Shown one piece after another: positions 1 to 9,866 of a DNA stretch of 64,000 nt. The DNA comes from Rhodanobacter panaciterrae (lineage in GTDB: Bacteria; Pseudomonadota; Gammaproteobacteria; Xanthomonadales; Rhodanobacteraceae): positions 434,001 to 498,000 of the forward strand of contig NZ_BMXT01000002.1 in NCBI RefSeq assembly GCF_014651895.1, in the 5' to 3' direction. The notes under the pieces are model-generated. The model was not told the origin of the DNA. It worked only from the letters and a program-made list of their open reading frames with translations, and did no database searches. The translations under genes and the position numbers were made by a program. Position 1 is the first letter of the stretch, and the number at the start of each line of letters is the position of its first letter.

Positions 1-45
1 CTGTACTAATGCGGCTGTATTGAAGCCAGCTATATCGAAAGATGA

Positions 46-828
46 TCAGCCTGGGTCAGGCCGCAATGACCCCGGTTTCACCAGCCAACGCACCGCCAGT
101 ACACCCAGCTCGTACAGCAGGCACATCGGAATGCCGAGCATCAGCATCGAGGTGATATCCGGTGGCGTGATCACCGCGGCGATCGCGAACGCACCGACGA
201 TCGCGTAACGCCGGCCGCTGCGCAGCTTGTCCAGGTCGACCACGCCGACCGCGGCCAGCACCACCACCGCCACCGGCACTTCGAAGCACAGCCCGAACGC
301 GAAGAACATCAGCATCACGAAATCGAGGTAGTGGGTGATGTCGGTCATCATCTCCACGCCCTGTGGCGTCACCGCGGTGAGGAAGCGGAACGCGGCCGGC
401 AGCACCAGGAAGTACGCGAACGCGCAGCCCAGATAGAACAGCCCCATCGCCGCGATCAGCAGCGGCCGCGCCAGTCGCTTCTCGTGCTTGTACAGGCCCG
501 GGCTGACGAACGCCCACAGCTGGTACAGGATCACCGGCATGCTGATGAAAAGAGCCGTATAGAAGGCCAACTTCAGCGGCGTGATGAACGGGCTGGTGAC
601 TTCGGTGGCGATCAGGTGCGCACCCTGCGGCAACCGTGCGACCAGCGGCGCGGCCAGCTCGGCATACAGCCGGTTCGCAAACGGCACCAGCGCCAGCAGT
701 ACCAGCACCACCGCCGCCATCGACTTGAGCAGGCGCGTGCGCAGCTCCAGCAGATGCGAGAACAAGCCCTGCTGCAAGCTGTCGGCGATGTCTTCGGATT
801 CCGGCACGTCGGACTCAGGCGTCGTCAT
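46..828 (-). CDS. tatC: Sec-independent protein translocase TatC
   Basis: Multispanning core of the twin-arginine translocase in the inner membrane. It binds the RR signal peptide and recruits TatA. The 260-residue product has the typical TatC layout: a cytoplasmic start, then HLLELRTRLL before the first membrane helix, then about six hydrophobic helices. I chose the ATG at 828 because the family normally starts a few residues before the HLxELRxR motif; the frame stays open 33 codons further upstream but reads as junk. The gene overlaps tatB by 14 bases and is the last of tatABC. It ends 45 bases from the window edge. Confidence 0.96.
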   Translation of the reverse strand: MTTPESDVPESEDIADSLQQGLFSHLLELRTRLLKSMAAVVLVLLALVPFANRLYAELAAPLVARLPQGAHLIATEVTSPFITPLKLAFYTALFISMPVILYQLWAFVSPGLYKHEKRLARPLLIAAMGLFYLGCAFAYFLVLPAAFRFLTAVTPQGVEMMTDITHYLDFVMLMFFAFGLCFEVPVAVVVLAAVGVVDLDKLRSGRRYAIVGAFAIAAVITPPDITSMLMLGIPMCLLYELGVLAVRWLVKPGSLRPDPG

Positions 829-1264
829 GCGCAGGATTCCTTGCCGGTTTCGACAACGACAACGGTTCGCCCAAGGGCAACTCGGACTGCCGGCTGTCCA
901 TTGGCTCGGCGGCCATCGGCGATTCATCAGTCGCTGGGGTTTCCGCAGCGGCGACGGGTTCCGGCCTCACCAGTGCGGCAATCTCGGCAGCAGTCTTGCT
1001 CAGCGGCTCGTGCACCTGCAGCACACCGTCTTTCAATTCATTCTGCGCTGCTTCCGCACGGGCGGCCGCCTCACGGGCCGTGCGCTTGATCTGTTCGATC
1101 TCCAGCTCGCGTTCGACTTCGGCGCGCACGTTGTCCCAGCCACTGCGCACGCGTCGCAGCAGGGCGCCGGCAGTACGCGCGGCGCCAGGCAGCTTCTCGG
1201 GACCGAGCACGATCAACGCGATCAGGGCGAGCAACACCATTTTGCCGAGACTGATCTCGATCAT
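815..1264 (-). CDS. tatB: Sec-independent protein translocase TatB
   Basis: Receptor subunit of the Tat translocase, paired with TatC. The 149-residue product opens with MIEISLGKMVLLALIALIVL, a short N-terminal membrane helix, followed by the GPEKLP hinge typical of TatB. A long charged amphipathic and coiled helix follows, then an acidic/alanine-rich tail that is poorly conserved in the family. It lies between tatA (24-bp gap) and tatC (14-bp overlap), the usual tatABC order, and is presumably co-transcribed with both. Confidence 0.95.
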   Translation of the reverse strand: MIEISLGKMVLLALIALIVLGPEKLPGAARTAGALLRRVRSGWDNVRAEVERELEIEQIKRTAREAAARAEAAQNELKDGVLQVHEPLSKTAAEIAALVRPEPVAAAETPATDESPMAAEPMDSRQSELPLGEPLSLSKPARNPAHDDA

Positions 1265-1288
1265 CGCCGCGCTCCGCCCACCGCGCGC

Positions 1289-1546
1289 TTACTTGGTTTC
1301 GCTGGAGTCGCGCTGACTCTGCGTGCTGCTGTCGGCGACCGGCGGGTCGGCGCGCAGCTGCTCGGCGGCCTTGCGGGCGGCTTCCGCTTCCTTCTGCTTC
1401 GCCTCGTCCTCACCGCTGAGGCCTTTCTTGAAGTCGCGAATCGCCGCGCCGAGATCCGGCCCGAGATTGCGGATCTTCTTGGTGCCGAATACCACCAGCA
1501 CGATCACCAGAAGGATCAGCCAATGCCAGATACTGTCAAAACCCAT
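1289..1546 (-). CDS. tatA: Sec-independent protein translocase TatA
   Basis: Pore-forming subunit of the twin-arginine translocase. The 85-residue product begins [20 protein letters not shown] (N-terminal membrane helix), followed by the [10 protein letters not shown] hinge and the amphipathic helix with the conserved AIRDFKKGL motif. The tail is charged and Ala/Glu/Lys-rich. The ATG at 1546 is chosen because the family starts directly before the membrane helix; an upstream in-frame start would add 21 unrelated residues. It is the first gene of tatABC, 66 bp downstream of the SYLF gene on the same strand. Confidence 0.95.
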   Translation of the reverse strand: MGFDSIWHWLILLVIVLVVFGTKKIRNLGPDLGAAIRDFKKGLSGEDEAKQKEAEAARKAAEQLRADPPVADSSTQSQRDSSETK

Positions 1547-1612
1547 AGTCAACCTCGAGGCGGATTCCAGCCAAGTCGTCTTGGCGCCCATCGCGCCGAC
1601 ACTTCGCAATAA

Positions 1613-2302
1613 CTAGCGCGAAGTGTACTCCTCAAGCCGGTCGCGGAAATCGACCACCGGCCCCGGCACATTGCTGACGCCGCCTTCGAAGATGCGTCGC
1701 GGCGTGATGCCGGCGCCATACACGGCTTCATTCGCGTCGTAATCGATGCGCAGTGCCGCGCCATCGATCGCCACGCCGGCGAACAGGCCGCGGGCGCGCG
1801 AGTAGGAGTAGATCTCGGCCTTCATCTGCTCATCGGTGGACGCGCTGGTGGTGCGTCCGACCGGGCCGGCCGCGGCCGACGCGTCGGCGCCGAGGGTGAA
1901 CTTGCCGCGCACGATCGAATCCACACCGCGCTGGGTGCGGAACACCAGGATCACGTCGGTCGACGACACGCCGATCTGGAAGCCCACACTGCCGCCGGTC
2001 ATGCTGATGAAGCTGGGATTGGACCAGGTGCCGTCCGGCCCCTTCACCGAGATCAGGCCTTCACCGCGGCGGCCGCCGAAGACGAAGCCGACCTTCAGCA
2101 TGTCGGGAATCACCGCGATCGCCCGGGCATCGCGCAGCAGATCCTGCGGGATCGCCTTGTCCGGCGCCTGCATGATGTCGTTGAGCACGCGTACGGCGTT
2201 CTGCGCGCGCACCAGCGGCGGATCTTCGGCATGCGCAGCCATCGCCGGCAGCAACAGGGCGAGGCCAATCAGCAGCAAACGATGCAGTGGTGTCTTGAAC
2301 AT
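1613..2302 (-). CDS. Exported SYLF/Ysc84-family lipid-binding protein
   Basis: A 229-residue protein with a cleavable signal peptide (a hydrophobic stretch ending ..AMAAHA before EDP) and a SYLF (Ysc84) domain over nearly all of the mature part. Recognisable blocks are DARAIAVIPDMLKVGFVFGG near the start, then GGSVGFQIG, DVILVF and RGLFAGVAIDGA. SYLF domains bind phosphoinositides in eukaryotes; bacterial versions are periplasmic and their role is poorly known. It lies 66 bp before tatA on the same strand and diverges from hemH. Whether it depends on Tat is unknown; the signal has no twin arginine. Confidence 0.88.
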   Translation of the reverse strand: MFKTPLHRLLLIGLALLLPAMAAHAEDPPLVRAQNAVRVLNDIMQAPDKAIPQDLLRDARAIAVIPDMLKVGFVFGGRRGEGLISVKGPDGTWSNPSFISMTGGSVGFQIGVSSTDVILVFRTQRGVDSIVRGKFTLGADASAAAGPVGRTTSASTDEQMKAEIYSYSRARGLFAGVAIDGAALRIDYDANEAVYGAGITPRRIFEGGVSNVPGPVVDFRDRLEEYTSR

Positions 2303-2385
2303 GGACGGCTCCACTTGGGTTCGAGGATGAGGAGGTGCGCCGCGGCACACCAGGGCTTGTGGCAGACTCCACGATTGATTCCGTC

Positions 2386-3453
2386 ATGACTGCCACCATG
2401 CCACGCAGCAATCACTATACCGGCGTTGCCGACCAATCCGACGCGTCGTCCGTTCAGTCCGTTCAGGCAGGTGTACTGCTGGTCAATCTGGGCACACCCA
2501 CGGCGCCGACCGCGAAGGCGCTGCGCCCGTATCTGGCTGAATTTCTCGGTGACGCGCGGGTGATCGACTACCCACGCTGGCTGTGGTGGCTGATCCTGCA
2601 TGGCGTGATCCTGCGTGTACGACCGGCCCGTTCGGCCCGTGCCTACGGCAAGATCTGGACCGCGCAGGGCTCGCCGTTGCGCTTCGGCAGCGAAGCACTC
2701 GCCGCGGGCCTGCAGGCCGAACTGGACCGGCAGCAACCGGGGACGCTGCGGGTGGCGCTGGCGATGCGTTACGGCGAGCCGTCGGTGGCGCACACGATCG
2801 AACAGCTGCAGCGCGAAGGCGTGCGCCGTCTGCTGGTGTTGCCGCTGTATCCGCAGTATTCGGCCACGTCCACCGGCGCTGTGATCGATGCCGTGGCCGA
2901 CACGTTCAAGACGCTGCGCTGGCCGCCGGAGCTGCGCTTCGTCAACGACTATCACGACGATGCGAGGCATATCGACGCGCTGGCGACCAGTATCGAACAC
3001 TGGTGGGTGACGAATGGTCGCGGCGATAAATTGCTGCTGTCGTTCCACGGCATTCCGGAACGTTATGTGCGACTGGGCGATCCGTACTTCGACCAGTGCC
3101 AGCGCACCGCGCAATTGCTGCGCGAGCGTCTGCATTTGGGCGAGGACGAGTTGCTCGTCAGCTTCCAGTCACGTGTGGGCCGCGAGAGCTGGCTGCATCC
3201 GTATACCGACACCACCGTGCGACAGCTCGCCGCCAGCGGCGTGAAGAAACTCGACGTCGCCTGCCCCGGTTTCGCAGTGGATTGCCTGGAGACATTGGAG
3301 GAGATCGCGATGCAGAACCGTGATTTCTTCCTCGCCGCCGGCGGCGAAACGCTGCGCTACATCCCTGCACTCAATGACAGTGCCGAACAGGTACGCAGCC
3401 TCGCTGCACTGGTACGACGGCATGTTCGTGGCTGGCCGGAATCCATCGCGTGA
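2386..3453 (+). CDS. hemH: Ferrochelatase HemH
   Basis: Inserts Fe2+ into protoporphyrin IX, the last step of haem synthesis. The product is about 355 residues. GVLLVNLGTPTAPT near the N-terminus, LPLYPQYSATSTG, the catalytic-His motif LLSFHGIPERYVRLGDPY, and CPGFAVDCLETLEEI with the conserved acidic residues are all present. The start is uncertain: ATG at 2386 or 2398 are both plausible and neither has a clear Shine-Dalgarno. The gene diverges from the SYLF gene across 83 bp, and its stop overlaps the GTG of the next gene (GTGA). Confidence 0.95.
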   Translation: MTATMPRSNHYTGVADQSDASSVQSVQAGVLLVNLGTPTAPTAKALRPYLAEFLGDARVIDYPRWLWWLILHGVILRVRPARSARAYGKIWTAQGSPLRFGSEALAAGLQAELDRQQPGTLRVALAMRYGEPSVAHTIEQLQREGVRRLLVLPLYPQYSATSTGAVIDAVADTFKTLRWPPELRFVNDYHDDARHIDALATSIEHWWVTNGRGDKLLLSFHGIPERYVRLGDPYFDQCQRTAQLLRERLHLGEDELLVSFQSRVGRESWLHPYTDTTVRQLAASGVKKLDVACPGFAVDCLETLEEIAMQNRDFFLAAGGETLRYIPALNDSAEQVRSLAALVRRHVRGWPESIA

Positions 3454-4295
3454 GCGCACCCATCGAGCGCCGCATCGCGCTGCAACACCTGAGTTTGAGT
3501 GCGCAGGTGTGGGGTGATGAAGCGCTCCCGCCGCTGCTGGCGCTACACGGCTGGCTCGACAATGCCGGCAGTTTTGCGTTGCTGGCGCCGCGGCTGGCAA
3601 CGCGCTTCCGGGTGATCGCGCTGGACCTGCCCGGCCACGGCTGTTCCGATCATCTGGCGCCGGGCGCCAGCTATCACTACCTCGATTATGTGCGCGTGGT
3701 ACTCGCCACCGCCAAGGCCCTGCAGCTGGATCGCTACAGCTTGCTCGGCCATTCGCTGGGCGCGGGCATCGCCGCGTTGGTCGCTGCCACGATGCCCGAA
3801 CGGATCGAACGACTATGGCTGATCGAAGGCCTCGGCCCGCTCGGTGACGATGGCTCGCACACGCTGCAGCGCTTCCGCGACGCGCTGACGCCGCGTGGCG
3901 ACAACGGCAAACCGTTGCGGGTGTTTCGCGATATCACGCAGGCGATCGACGCGCGCAACATGGTCAGCGGCCTGCCCGCCGAACTGGCGCGACCGATCGT
4001 CGAACGCGGCCTGATCGAGACCGAGGGCGGCTGGCAATGGCGCAGCGACCCGCAACTGACCCGGCCCAGTGCAACCCGGCTGGCCGAGTCGCAGATCCAC
4101 GCCCTGCTGCGCGGCATCACCACGCCCACGGCCTTGCTGCTGGCGCAGCCGGCCACCTCGTACCTGCCCAGCGCACCGATGCAGGCCCGCGCAGATTGCG
4201 TGGCGGACATCCGCGTCAGTCATCTCGACGGCGGTCACCACCTGCATCTCGAACATCCGGCCGAAGTTGCCGAGTGGATCCACTCGGCAACCTGA
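3450..4295 (+). CDS. Alpha/beta-fold hydrolase
   Basis: A 281-residue hydrolase of the alpha/beta family. It has HGWLDNAGS (oxyanion-hole region), DLPGHGCSD, the nucleophile elbow GHSLGAG, and a C-terminal GGHHLHLEHP block carrying the catalytic His. No signal peptide is present, so it is cytoplasmic. It starts at a GTG that overlaps the hemH stop by 4 bases, so it is probably translationally coupled to hemH; no functional link to haem is evident. The substrate cannot be read from sequence; relatives include esterases and haloalkane- or epoxide-type hydrolases. Confidence 0.88.
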   Translation: MSAPIERRIALQHLSLSAQVWGDEALPPLLALHGWLDNAGSFALLAPRLATRFRVIALDLPGHGCSDHLAPGASYHYLDYVRVVLATAKALQLDRYSLLGHSLGAGIAALVAATMPERIERLWLIEGLGPLGDDGSHTLQRFRDALTPRGDNGKPLRVFRDITQAIDARNMVSGLPAELARPIVERGLIETEGGWQWRSDPQLTRPSATRLAESQIHALLRGITTPTALLLAQPATSYLPSAPMQARADCVADIRVSHLDGGHHLHLEHPAEVAEWIHSAT

Positions 4296-4305
4296 CGCGG
4301 GCGGT

Positions 4306-6039
4306 TCAGGGCTGCTTGAGCCCCAGCACATCCAGTCCCTGCTCGAAACGGATGTCGACCGGTATATGCGCCTGATCGAGCCGCTTCAGATCGCCAGCCA
4401 GCTGCGCGTCGACCGCGCCCATCTGATCGGTGAGCTGCTTCGCCGCGGTGTAGTCGCCGTCGCCCTGGATGGACAGCAGCTTGGCTGACAGCGCGTTCAT
4501 CGCCGCCGTCATCTTGTCGAAATCGACGCGGTAGCGGCCGCTCTTCTCATCGCGGGTGAACGCGCCCTGCTGCTTGAAGAAGTTGAAGCGCACCATGTTC
4601 GCCTTGGCGTGCGCGTCGCTGGCGCCGAAGCGCACCGAGCGCAGGATGCCGGCGAGGAAGGTGACGTAGTTGTCCATCAACTTCGACTTGTCCAGCTCGC
4701 CTTTCTCGGCGAGCTTGCTGACCATGTACAGGCCGAGGATGTCGGCCTTGCCTTCCTCGAAGCTGGAGGCCTGGTCCTTCAGCGCCTTGCGCACGGTGCC
4801 CTTACCGTCCAACGTGTTCTTGATGCCGAGGCCGTGCGCCACTTCGTGGAACATGGTGTTCTGGAAGAACGCATCGAAGGTGAGATCCTGCTGCTGATCC
4901 TCAGTGATCAGTTCCTTGGCGATCGGCAGCATGATCTGCTCGAACTTTGCCTTCATCACGTTTTCCAGCTGCAGCCGGCGCGTGCCCTTCTTCAATTGCA
5001 CCTGCTCGTCGTTCGGCAGGTTGATCGCGATGGTCTTGGCGCCGGCGTTGGCGTCGCCGCCGTAATAGATCGCGAAGTAGGCATTGAGGTCAGCATCGGA
5101 ACCGGGCTGCTCGGCCTTGTATTTGTCTGGCACCGGCAGGCCGCGCTGCAGTTCGGGCAGGTATTGGGCGAAGCGTGCCAGCTTCTTGCTCCAGGCCTGG
5201 TCCTTGATCAGCACGTACGATTCGTAGCTGGCCTTGTAGCCGTACAGCTGATCCTCGTAGGTCTCGATCGGGCCAATCACGATGTCGACCAGATTCTTCT
5301 TCATCGCCATCCAGGCGAAATCGCTGGCCTGGTAGTCGTCGCTGAGCAGCGCGTCGGCGCGCAGGGTCAGGTATTTCCTGAAGCCGGCATCCTGCGACAG
5401 CTTGGCGGCATCACGCAGCAGGCCGGCGGCTTTCTGCAGCTGATCCTTGTATGCCTCGTGATACGGCACGCTGATCAGCTGACCTTGCGCATCGCGGCGC
5501 AGCAAGGTGTACAGCGCAGTCTTGTCCTTCAGCGCGGACTTCTCGAACTCTTCCTTGCTCATGTCGGCCGGATAGAACTGCGCACCGGCGGGACGTGCGC
5601 CGATGCCCTCGATGAACGGCTGGTCGTTGTCGAGCCGGTCCCACGGGCCGTAGTTGATTTCGGCGAATTCGCGCATGGTCGGATCGCTGATCTTTTGCAG
5701 CAACGCGTCCTTGTCGCCCCACGCCTGCTGCCAGTAGATCGCGTTCATGCTGTCGGCCGCCTCGACCAGCAGCGCGATCATCTTCTTCTGCTTCGCGTCG
5801 AACGCGGACAGGTCGGCTGTGAGTTTCACCGTGGCGTAATCGGCCAGGTGCTGCTTCACCGCGGCGCTGGTCTTGCTGTCGACCGTGACCGCCGCACTGG
5901 CTGCCGTGGCGGGCGCCGTGCTGGTGGGTGCCGGGGCCAGCTCCTCCTTCGATACGGGCGCCATCGGGGCGGCGTCATGGCTGGAGGAGCAACCGGCCAG
6001 CGCCAGCAGCAGGCACAAGGGAAGCAGACGTCGGTACAT
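4306..6039 (-). CDS. M49-like (dipeptidyl-peptidase III-type) zinc peptidase, lipoprotein
   Basis: A 577-residue predicted lipoprotein: signal peptide MYRRLLPLCLLLALAGCSSS with lipobox LAGC. The zinc site is visible as HEVAH (residues 398-402) and EEGKAD (428-433), matching the M49 arrangement except that the first motif is a normal HExxH rather than the HExxxGH of classical dipeptidyl-peptidase III. It should be anchored on the periplasmic side or in the outer membrane, with peptides as likely substrate. It converges with the hydrolase gene (10-bp gap) and diverges from the MFS gene. An open frame continues 38 codons upstream, but the lipoprotein signal fixes the start. Confidence 0.85.
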   Translation of the reverse strand: MYRRLLPLCLLLALAGCSSSHDAAPMAPVSKEELAPAPTSTAPATAASAAVTVDSKTSAAVKQHLADYATVKLTADLSAFDAKQKKMIALLVEAADSMNAIYWQQAWGDKDALLQKISDPTMREFAEINYGPWDRLDNDQPFIEGIGARPAGAQFYPADMSKEEFEKSALKDKTALYTLLRRDAQGQLISVPYHEAYKDQLQKAAGLLRDAAKLSQDAGFRKYLTLRADALLSDDYQASDFAWMAMKKNLVDIVIGPIETYEDQLYGYKASYESYVLIKDQAWSKKLARFAQYLPELQRGLPVPDKYKAEQPGSDADLNAYFAIYYGGDANAGAKTIAINLPNDEQVQLKKGTRRLQLENVMKAKFEQIMLPIAKELITEDQQQDLTFDAFFQNTMFHEVAHGLGIKNTLDGKGTVRKALKDQASSFEEGKADILGLYMVSKLAEKGELDKSKLMDNYVTFLAGILRSVRFGASDAHAKANMVRFNFFKQQGAFTRDEKSGRYRVDFDKMTAAMNALSAKLLSIQGDGDYTAAKQLTDQMGAVDAQLAGDLKRLDQAHIPVDIRFEQGLDVLGLKQP

Positions 6040-6176
6040 GGCAGTTCCTTGACGAGGGGATCGCCCATGGTATCGCGCCGCGCGCCGCACCGGTTTCCGG
6101 TGACGCCGGCACTTACGCACATGTCGCGCCCGCGCCGTTCGGCTATCGTGCATCTCCCAACGCCTCGCCTCGCCCC

Positions 6177-7514
6177 ATGGATCAGTCGCCCACCCTCGCC
6201 GCTCCGCGCCACCGCGCCGCCATCAACTTCATCTTCGTCACCGTGATGCTGGACATGCTGGCGTTCGGCATCATCATCCCGGTGCTGCCGCACCTGATCG
6301 TGCAGCTGATCGGCGGCAGCATCTCGCAGGCCGCGGTATGGGCCGGCGCGTTTGTCACGCTGTTCATGCTGATGCAGTTCATATTTTCGCCGGTGCAGGG
6401 CGCGCTGTCGGATCGCTTCGGCCGGCGCACGGTGATCCTGATCTCGAGCTTCGGGCTCGGCATCGACTTCATCGTGATGGCGCTGGCGCCGGTGCTGTGG
6501 CTGCTGTTCGTCGGCCGCGCGGTGTCCGGCATCTGCGCGGCCAGCTTCTCCACCGCGAATGCGTATATCGCCGACATCGTGCCGAAGGAGAAGCGCGCGG
6601 CGGCGTTCGGCACGCTCGGCGCCGCGTTCGGCATCGGCTTCATCGTGGGTCCGGCGCTGGGCGGCTTTCTCGGCCACCTGCATATCCGCCTGCCGTTCTG
6701 GGTGGCGGCCGGCCTGTCGCTGATCAACTTCTGCTACGGCTACTTCGTGCTGCCCGAGTCGCTGCCGAAGGAAAAACGCAGCCCGCGTTTCGACTGGCGC
6801 CATGCCAACCCGTTCGGCGCCGTGGTGCTGTTGCGCCGCTATCCGCAGGTGTTCGGGCTGGCCGCCGTGTACTTCCTGATCAACCTGGCACAGTTCTCGC
6901 TGAACTCCACCTACGTGCTGTACACCGACTACCGCTATGGCTGGGGACCGCAGGCGGTCGGCTATACGCTGGGTCTGGTCGGGCTGTGCAGCGGGCTGGT
7001 GCAGGCGGTGCTGGTACGCCGACTGATGCCCAAGCTGGGCGAGCGGCGGATGATCCTGACCGGGCTCGCGTTATGCATCGTCGGCTACATTTTCTTCGGC
7101 TTTGCCTCGCTACCGTGGGTGTTCCTGCTCGGCATTCCGTTCCTGAGCCTGGGCGGACTGGCCGGGCCACCGGCACAGGCGATGATGACGCACCAGGTCG
7201 ACCCGCATGAGCAGGGTCGCCTGCAAGGCGCGCTGAGCAGTCTGGCCAGCCTCGCCGGCATCTTCGCACCGGCCCTGTTCTCCAATCTGTTCGCGCTGTT
7301 CATCAGCGACCACGCGCCGGTGCAGCATTTACCGGGCGCTGCGTTCGTGCTGGCTGCGGCGCTGCTGCTGATTGCGGGCTTGATTGCCATAAAGGTGACC
7401 CGTCACGTGCCGGCGGCTGCCCCCTTGGCGGCGGACGAGATCGTCCCCACCCTGCCATTCAACGATTTCCCGTCCGAATCGATTCCCCACGCCCCACCGG
7501 AGCAAACCCCATGA
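6177..7514 (+). CDS. MFS transporter, TetA/TCR-like drug:H+ antiporter group
   Basis: A 445-residue membrane protein with about 12 hydrophobic segments. The N-terminal [19 protein letters not shown] and the loop motif [12 protein letters not shown] (the GxxSDRxGRR signature between helices 2 and 3) are typical of the TCR/TetA branch of the major facilitator superfamily. [19 protein letters not shown] matches the antiporter motif in helix 5. The substrate is unknown. The ATG at 6177 sits directly before the membrane domain; longer in-frame starts overlap the divergent peptidase. The stop overlaps the next start by 4 bases (ATGA). Confidence 0.92.
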   Translation: MDQSPTLAAPRHRAAINFIFVTVMLDMLAFGIIIPVLPHLIVQLIGGSISQAAVWAGAFVTLFMLMQFIFSPVQGALSDRFGRRTVILISSFGLGIDFIVMALAPVLWLLFVGRAVSGICAASFSTANAYIADIVPKEKRAAAFGTLGAAFGIGFIVGPALGGFLGHLHIRLPFWVAAGLSLINFCYGYFVLPESLPKEKRSPRFDWRHANPFGAVVLLRRYPQVFGLAAVYFLINLAQFSLNSTYVLYTDYRYGWGPQAVGYTLGLVGLCSGLVQAVLVRRLMPKLGERRMILTGLALCIVGYIFFGFASLPWVFLLGIPFLSLGGLAGPPAQAMMTHQVDPHEQGRLQGALSSLASLAGIFAPALFSNLFALFISDHAPVQHLPGAAFVLAAALLLIAGLIAIKVTRHVPAAAPLAADEIVPTLPFNDFPSESIPHAPPEQTP

Positions 7515-8017
7515 CACTGTCCATGTACCAGGCTTCCGTTCCCGTCTTCATCCGCGCGCTCGGCAATCTCAAGCACGTGCTGCAGAAAGGCGCGGAACAC
7601 GCGAAGGCGAAAAGCGTCGCCGACGAAGTGCTGCTGCAGACCCGGCTGATCCCCGACATGCTGCCGCTGGTCAAGCAGGTACAGATCGCCGCCGACATGG
7701 CCACCCGCGGCAGCGCCCGCCTGGCCGGGGTCGAGCCGAAGTCGTTCGAGGACAACGAGACCACGCTGGAGCAGGTCTACGCGCGCATCGACAGCGCGAT
7801 CGAGTACATCAAGACGTTCAAGCCCGAGCAGATCGACGGCAGCGAAGGTCGCAGCATCGTGCTCAAGATGCGCACTGGCGAAATGACCTTCGAAGGTCAG
7901 GCCTACCTGCTGGGCTTCGTGATCCCGAATGTGTTCTTCCATTGCACCACCGCGTACAACATCCTGCGCGAGGCGGGTACCGAGATCGGCAAGATGGATT
8001 TCATCGGCCAGGCGTGA
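7511..8017 (+). CDS. DUF1993 family protein
   Basis: A 168-residue cytoplasmic protein matching DUF1993, a family distantly related to DinB/YfiT-like helical bundles. The start [20 protein letters not shown] and the end FVIPNVFFHCTTAYNILREA, with a conserved His near the C-terminus, are characteristic. The function is unknown. Its ATG overlaps the stop of the MFS gene (ATGA), so the two are translationally coupled. A gap of 112 bp separates it from the next gene. Confidence 0.85.
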   Translation: MTLSMYQASVPVFIRALGNLKHVLQKGAEHAKAKSVADEVLLQTRLIPDMLPLVKQVQIAADMATRGSARLAGVEPKSFEDNETTLEQVYARIDSAIEYIKTFKPEQIDGSEGRSIVLKMRTGEMTFEGQAYLLGFVIPNVFFHCTTAYNILREAGTEIGKMDFIGQA

Positions 8018-8129
8018 TCACGACCGGCGCCGCGGCCACGGTCGCGGCGCCATTCCCGCGCGCGCAACGCCAGCGGGAGATATCTGCGAAAATCCGGCCG
8101 CTCACTTCAGTTTCCGGATTCCCAGGCAC

Positions 8130-9776
8130 ATGTTGCGACTGACCGACCTCAAGCTGCCGCTGGACCACAGCGAGGCCGCACTGACCGCCGCGATCCTCAA
8201 GCGGCTGGATATCGAGGCCGTCGCACTCACCAGCTACAGCGTCGCCAAACGCAGCCACGACGCGCGCAAGCGCGGTGCCATCGCGCTGATCTATGCGCTG
8301 GACATCGAGACCACGCAGGAAGCGGAGCTGCTGCGGCGCTTTGCCGACGATCAGCACGTCCAGCCCACACCGGACACCGATTACCACTTCGTGGCAAAGG
8401 CGCCGGCCCAGCTGGCACAGCGTCCACTGGTGGTCGGCTTCGGCCCGTGCGGCCTGTTCGCCGGGCTGATCCTGGCGCAGATGGGTTTCCGCCCGATCAT
8501 CCTCGACCGCGGCAAGGAAGTGCGCGAACGCACCAAGGACACCTGGGAGCTGTGGCGCAAGCGCAACCTGCATCCGGAATCCAATGTGCAGTTCGGCGAG
8601 GGCGGCGCCGGCACGTTCTCCGACGGCAAGTTGTACAGCCAGATCCGCGATCCGCTGCACCACGGCCGCAAGGTGCTCACCGAGTTCGTCAAGGCCGGTG
8701 CGCCGGCGGAAATCCTCTACGTCAGCAAACCGCATATCGGCACGTTCCGGCTGGTGACGATGGTGGAGAACATGCGCGCCACCATCGAATCGCTGGGCGG
8801 CGAGATCCGTTTCAGCAGCCGCGTCGACAACCTGCTGCTGGAACCGACGGCAGATGGTCAACAGCAGGTGCGCGGCGTGACCCTGGCCAGCGGCGAACAG
8901 TTGCTCGCCGATCATGTGGTGCTGGCGCTCGGCCACAGCGCGCGTGACACCTTCGAGATGCTGCATGCGCGCGGCGTGTATCTGGAAGCGAAGCCCTTTT
9001 CGATCGGCTTCCGCATCGAACATCCGCAGTCGGTGATCGACCGCGCCCGTTTCGGCCCGCAGGCCGGCCATCCGGTGCTGGGCGCCGCCGACTACAAGCT
9101 GGTGCACCACTGCAAGGGATCGCATGAAGGCAGCGGCCGCACGGTATACAGCTTCTGCATGTGCCCCGGTGGCACCGTGGTCGCCGCCGCTTCCGAGCCG
9201 GGCCTCGTGGTCACCAACGGCATGAGCCAGTACTCGCGCAACGAGCGCAACGCGAATGCGGCCGTCGTGGTCGGCATCGATCCCGCCGACTTCGCGCCAT
9301 TCGACGACAGTGGCAGTCCGCTCGCCGGCATCGCGTTGCAGCGTGCACTGGAAAGCCATGCCTATGTCCTCGGCGGTGAAAACTACAGCGCACCCGGCCA
9401 GCTGGTCGGCGACTTCCTCGCCGGCCGCACCTCGCATGAATTCGGCGACGTGCAGCCGTCGTACAAACCGGGCGTGACCCTGGGCAATCTCGACAGCACC
9501 CTGCCCGCTTACGCGATCGCTGCGATCCGCGAGGCATTGCCCGCGTTCGAGCGCCAGATTCGCGGCTACGCCATGCACGACGCCATCCTCACCGGCGTCG
9601 AAACGCGTACTTCCTCGCCGGTGCGGATCACCCGCGACGACAGCCTGCAGAGCCTCAATACCCGCGGCCTCTACCCCGCCGGCGAAGGCGCCGGCTACGC
9701 CGGCGGCATCCTGTCCGCCGCGGTCGATGGCATCCGCATCGCCGAGGCGGTGGCGCTGAGCATCAACGGAAACTGA
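8130..9776 (+). CDS. NAD(P)/FAD-dependent dehydrogenase, COG2509 type
   Basis: A 548-residue flavoprotein. After an N-terminal domain of about 95 residues, the dinucleotide-binding fold starts at LVVGFGPCGLFAGLILAQMG, followed by NVQFGEGGAGTFSDGKL, YVSKPHIGT, and a C-terminal GLYPAGEGAGYAGGI block that closes the FAD site. This is the architecture of the uncharacterised COG2509 'FAD-dependent dehydrogenase' family. It is presumably cytosolic; no substrate can be assigned. The ATG at 8130 follows a 112-bp gap, and longer in-frame starts run into the previous gene. Confidence 0.88.
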   Translation: MLRLTDLKLPLDHSEAALTAAILKRLDIEAVALTSYSVAKRSHDARKRGAIALIYALDIETTQEAELLRRFADDQHVQPTPDTDYHFVAKAPAQLAQRPLVVGFGPCGLFAGLILAQMGFRPIILDRGKEVRERTKDTWELWRKRNLHPESNVQFGEGGAGTFSDGKLYSQIRDPLHHGRKVLTEFVKAGAPAEILYVSKPHIGTFRLVTMVENMRATIESLGGEIRFSSRVDNLLLEPTADGQQQVRGVTLASGEQLLADHVVLALGHSARDTFEMLHARGVYLEAKPFSIGFRIEHPQSVIDRARFGPQAGHPVLGAADYKLVHHCKGSHEGSGRTVYSFCMCPGGTVVAAASEPGLVVTNGMSQYSRNERNANAAVVVGIDPADFAPFDDSGSPLAGIALQRALESHAYVLGGENYSAPGQLVGDFLAGRTSHEFGDVQPSYKPGVTLGNLDSTLPAYAIAAIREALPAFERQIRGYAMHDAILTGVETRTSSPVRITRDDSLQSLNTRGLYPAGEGAGYAGGILSAAVDGIRIAEAVALSINGN

Positions 9777-9866
9777 ATCGTATCGCCAATTGATTGCACG
9801 GCCCGGCGACCCTATCTAGTAGCGATCTGCAGCTGCCCGCTGCGTATTTCTCACGAAGGTTCACCC

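Noticed and set aside
4609-6246. A 545-codon open frame on the plus strand opposite the M49-like lipoprotein
   Set aside because: Shadow of the peptidase gene, which has a lipobox and zinc site.
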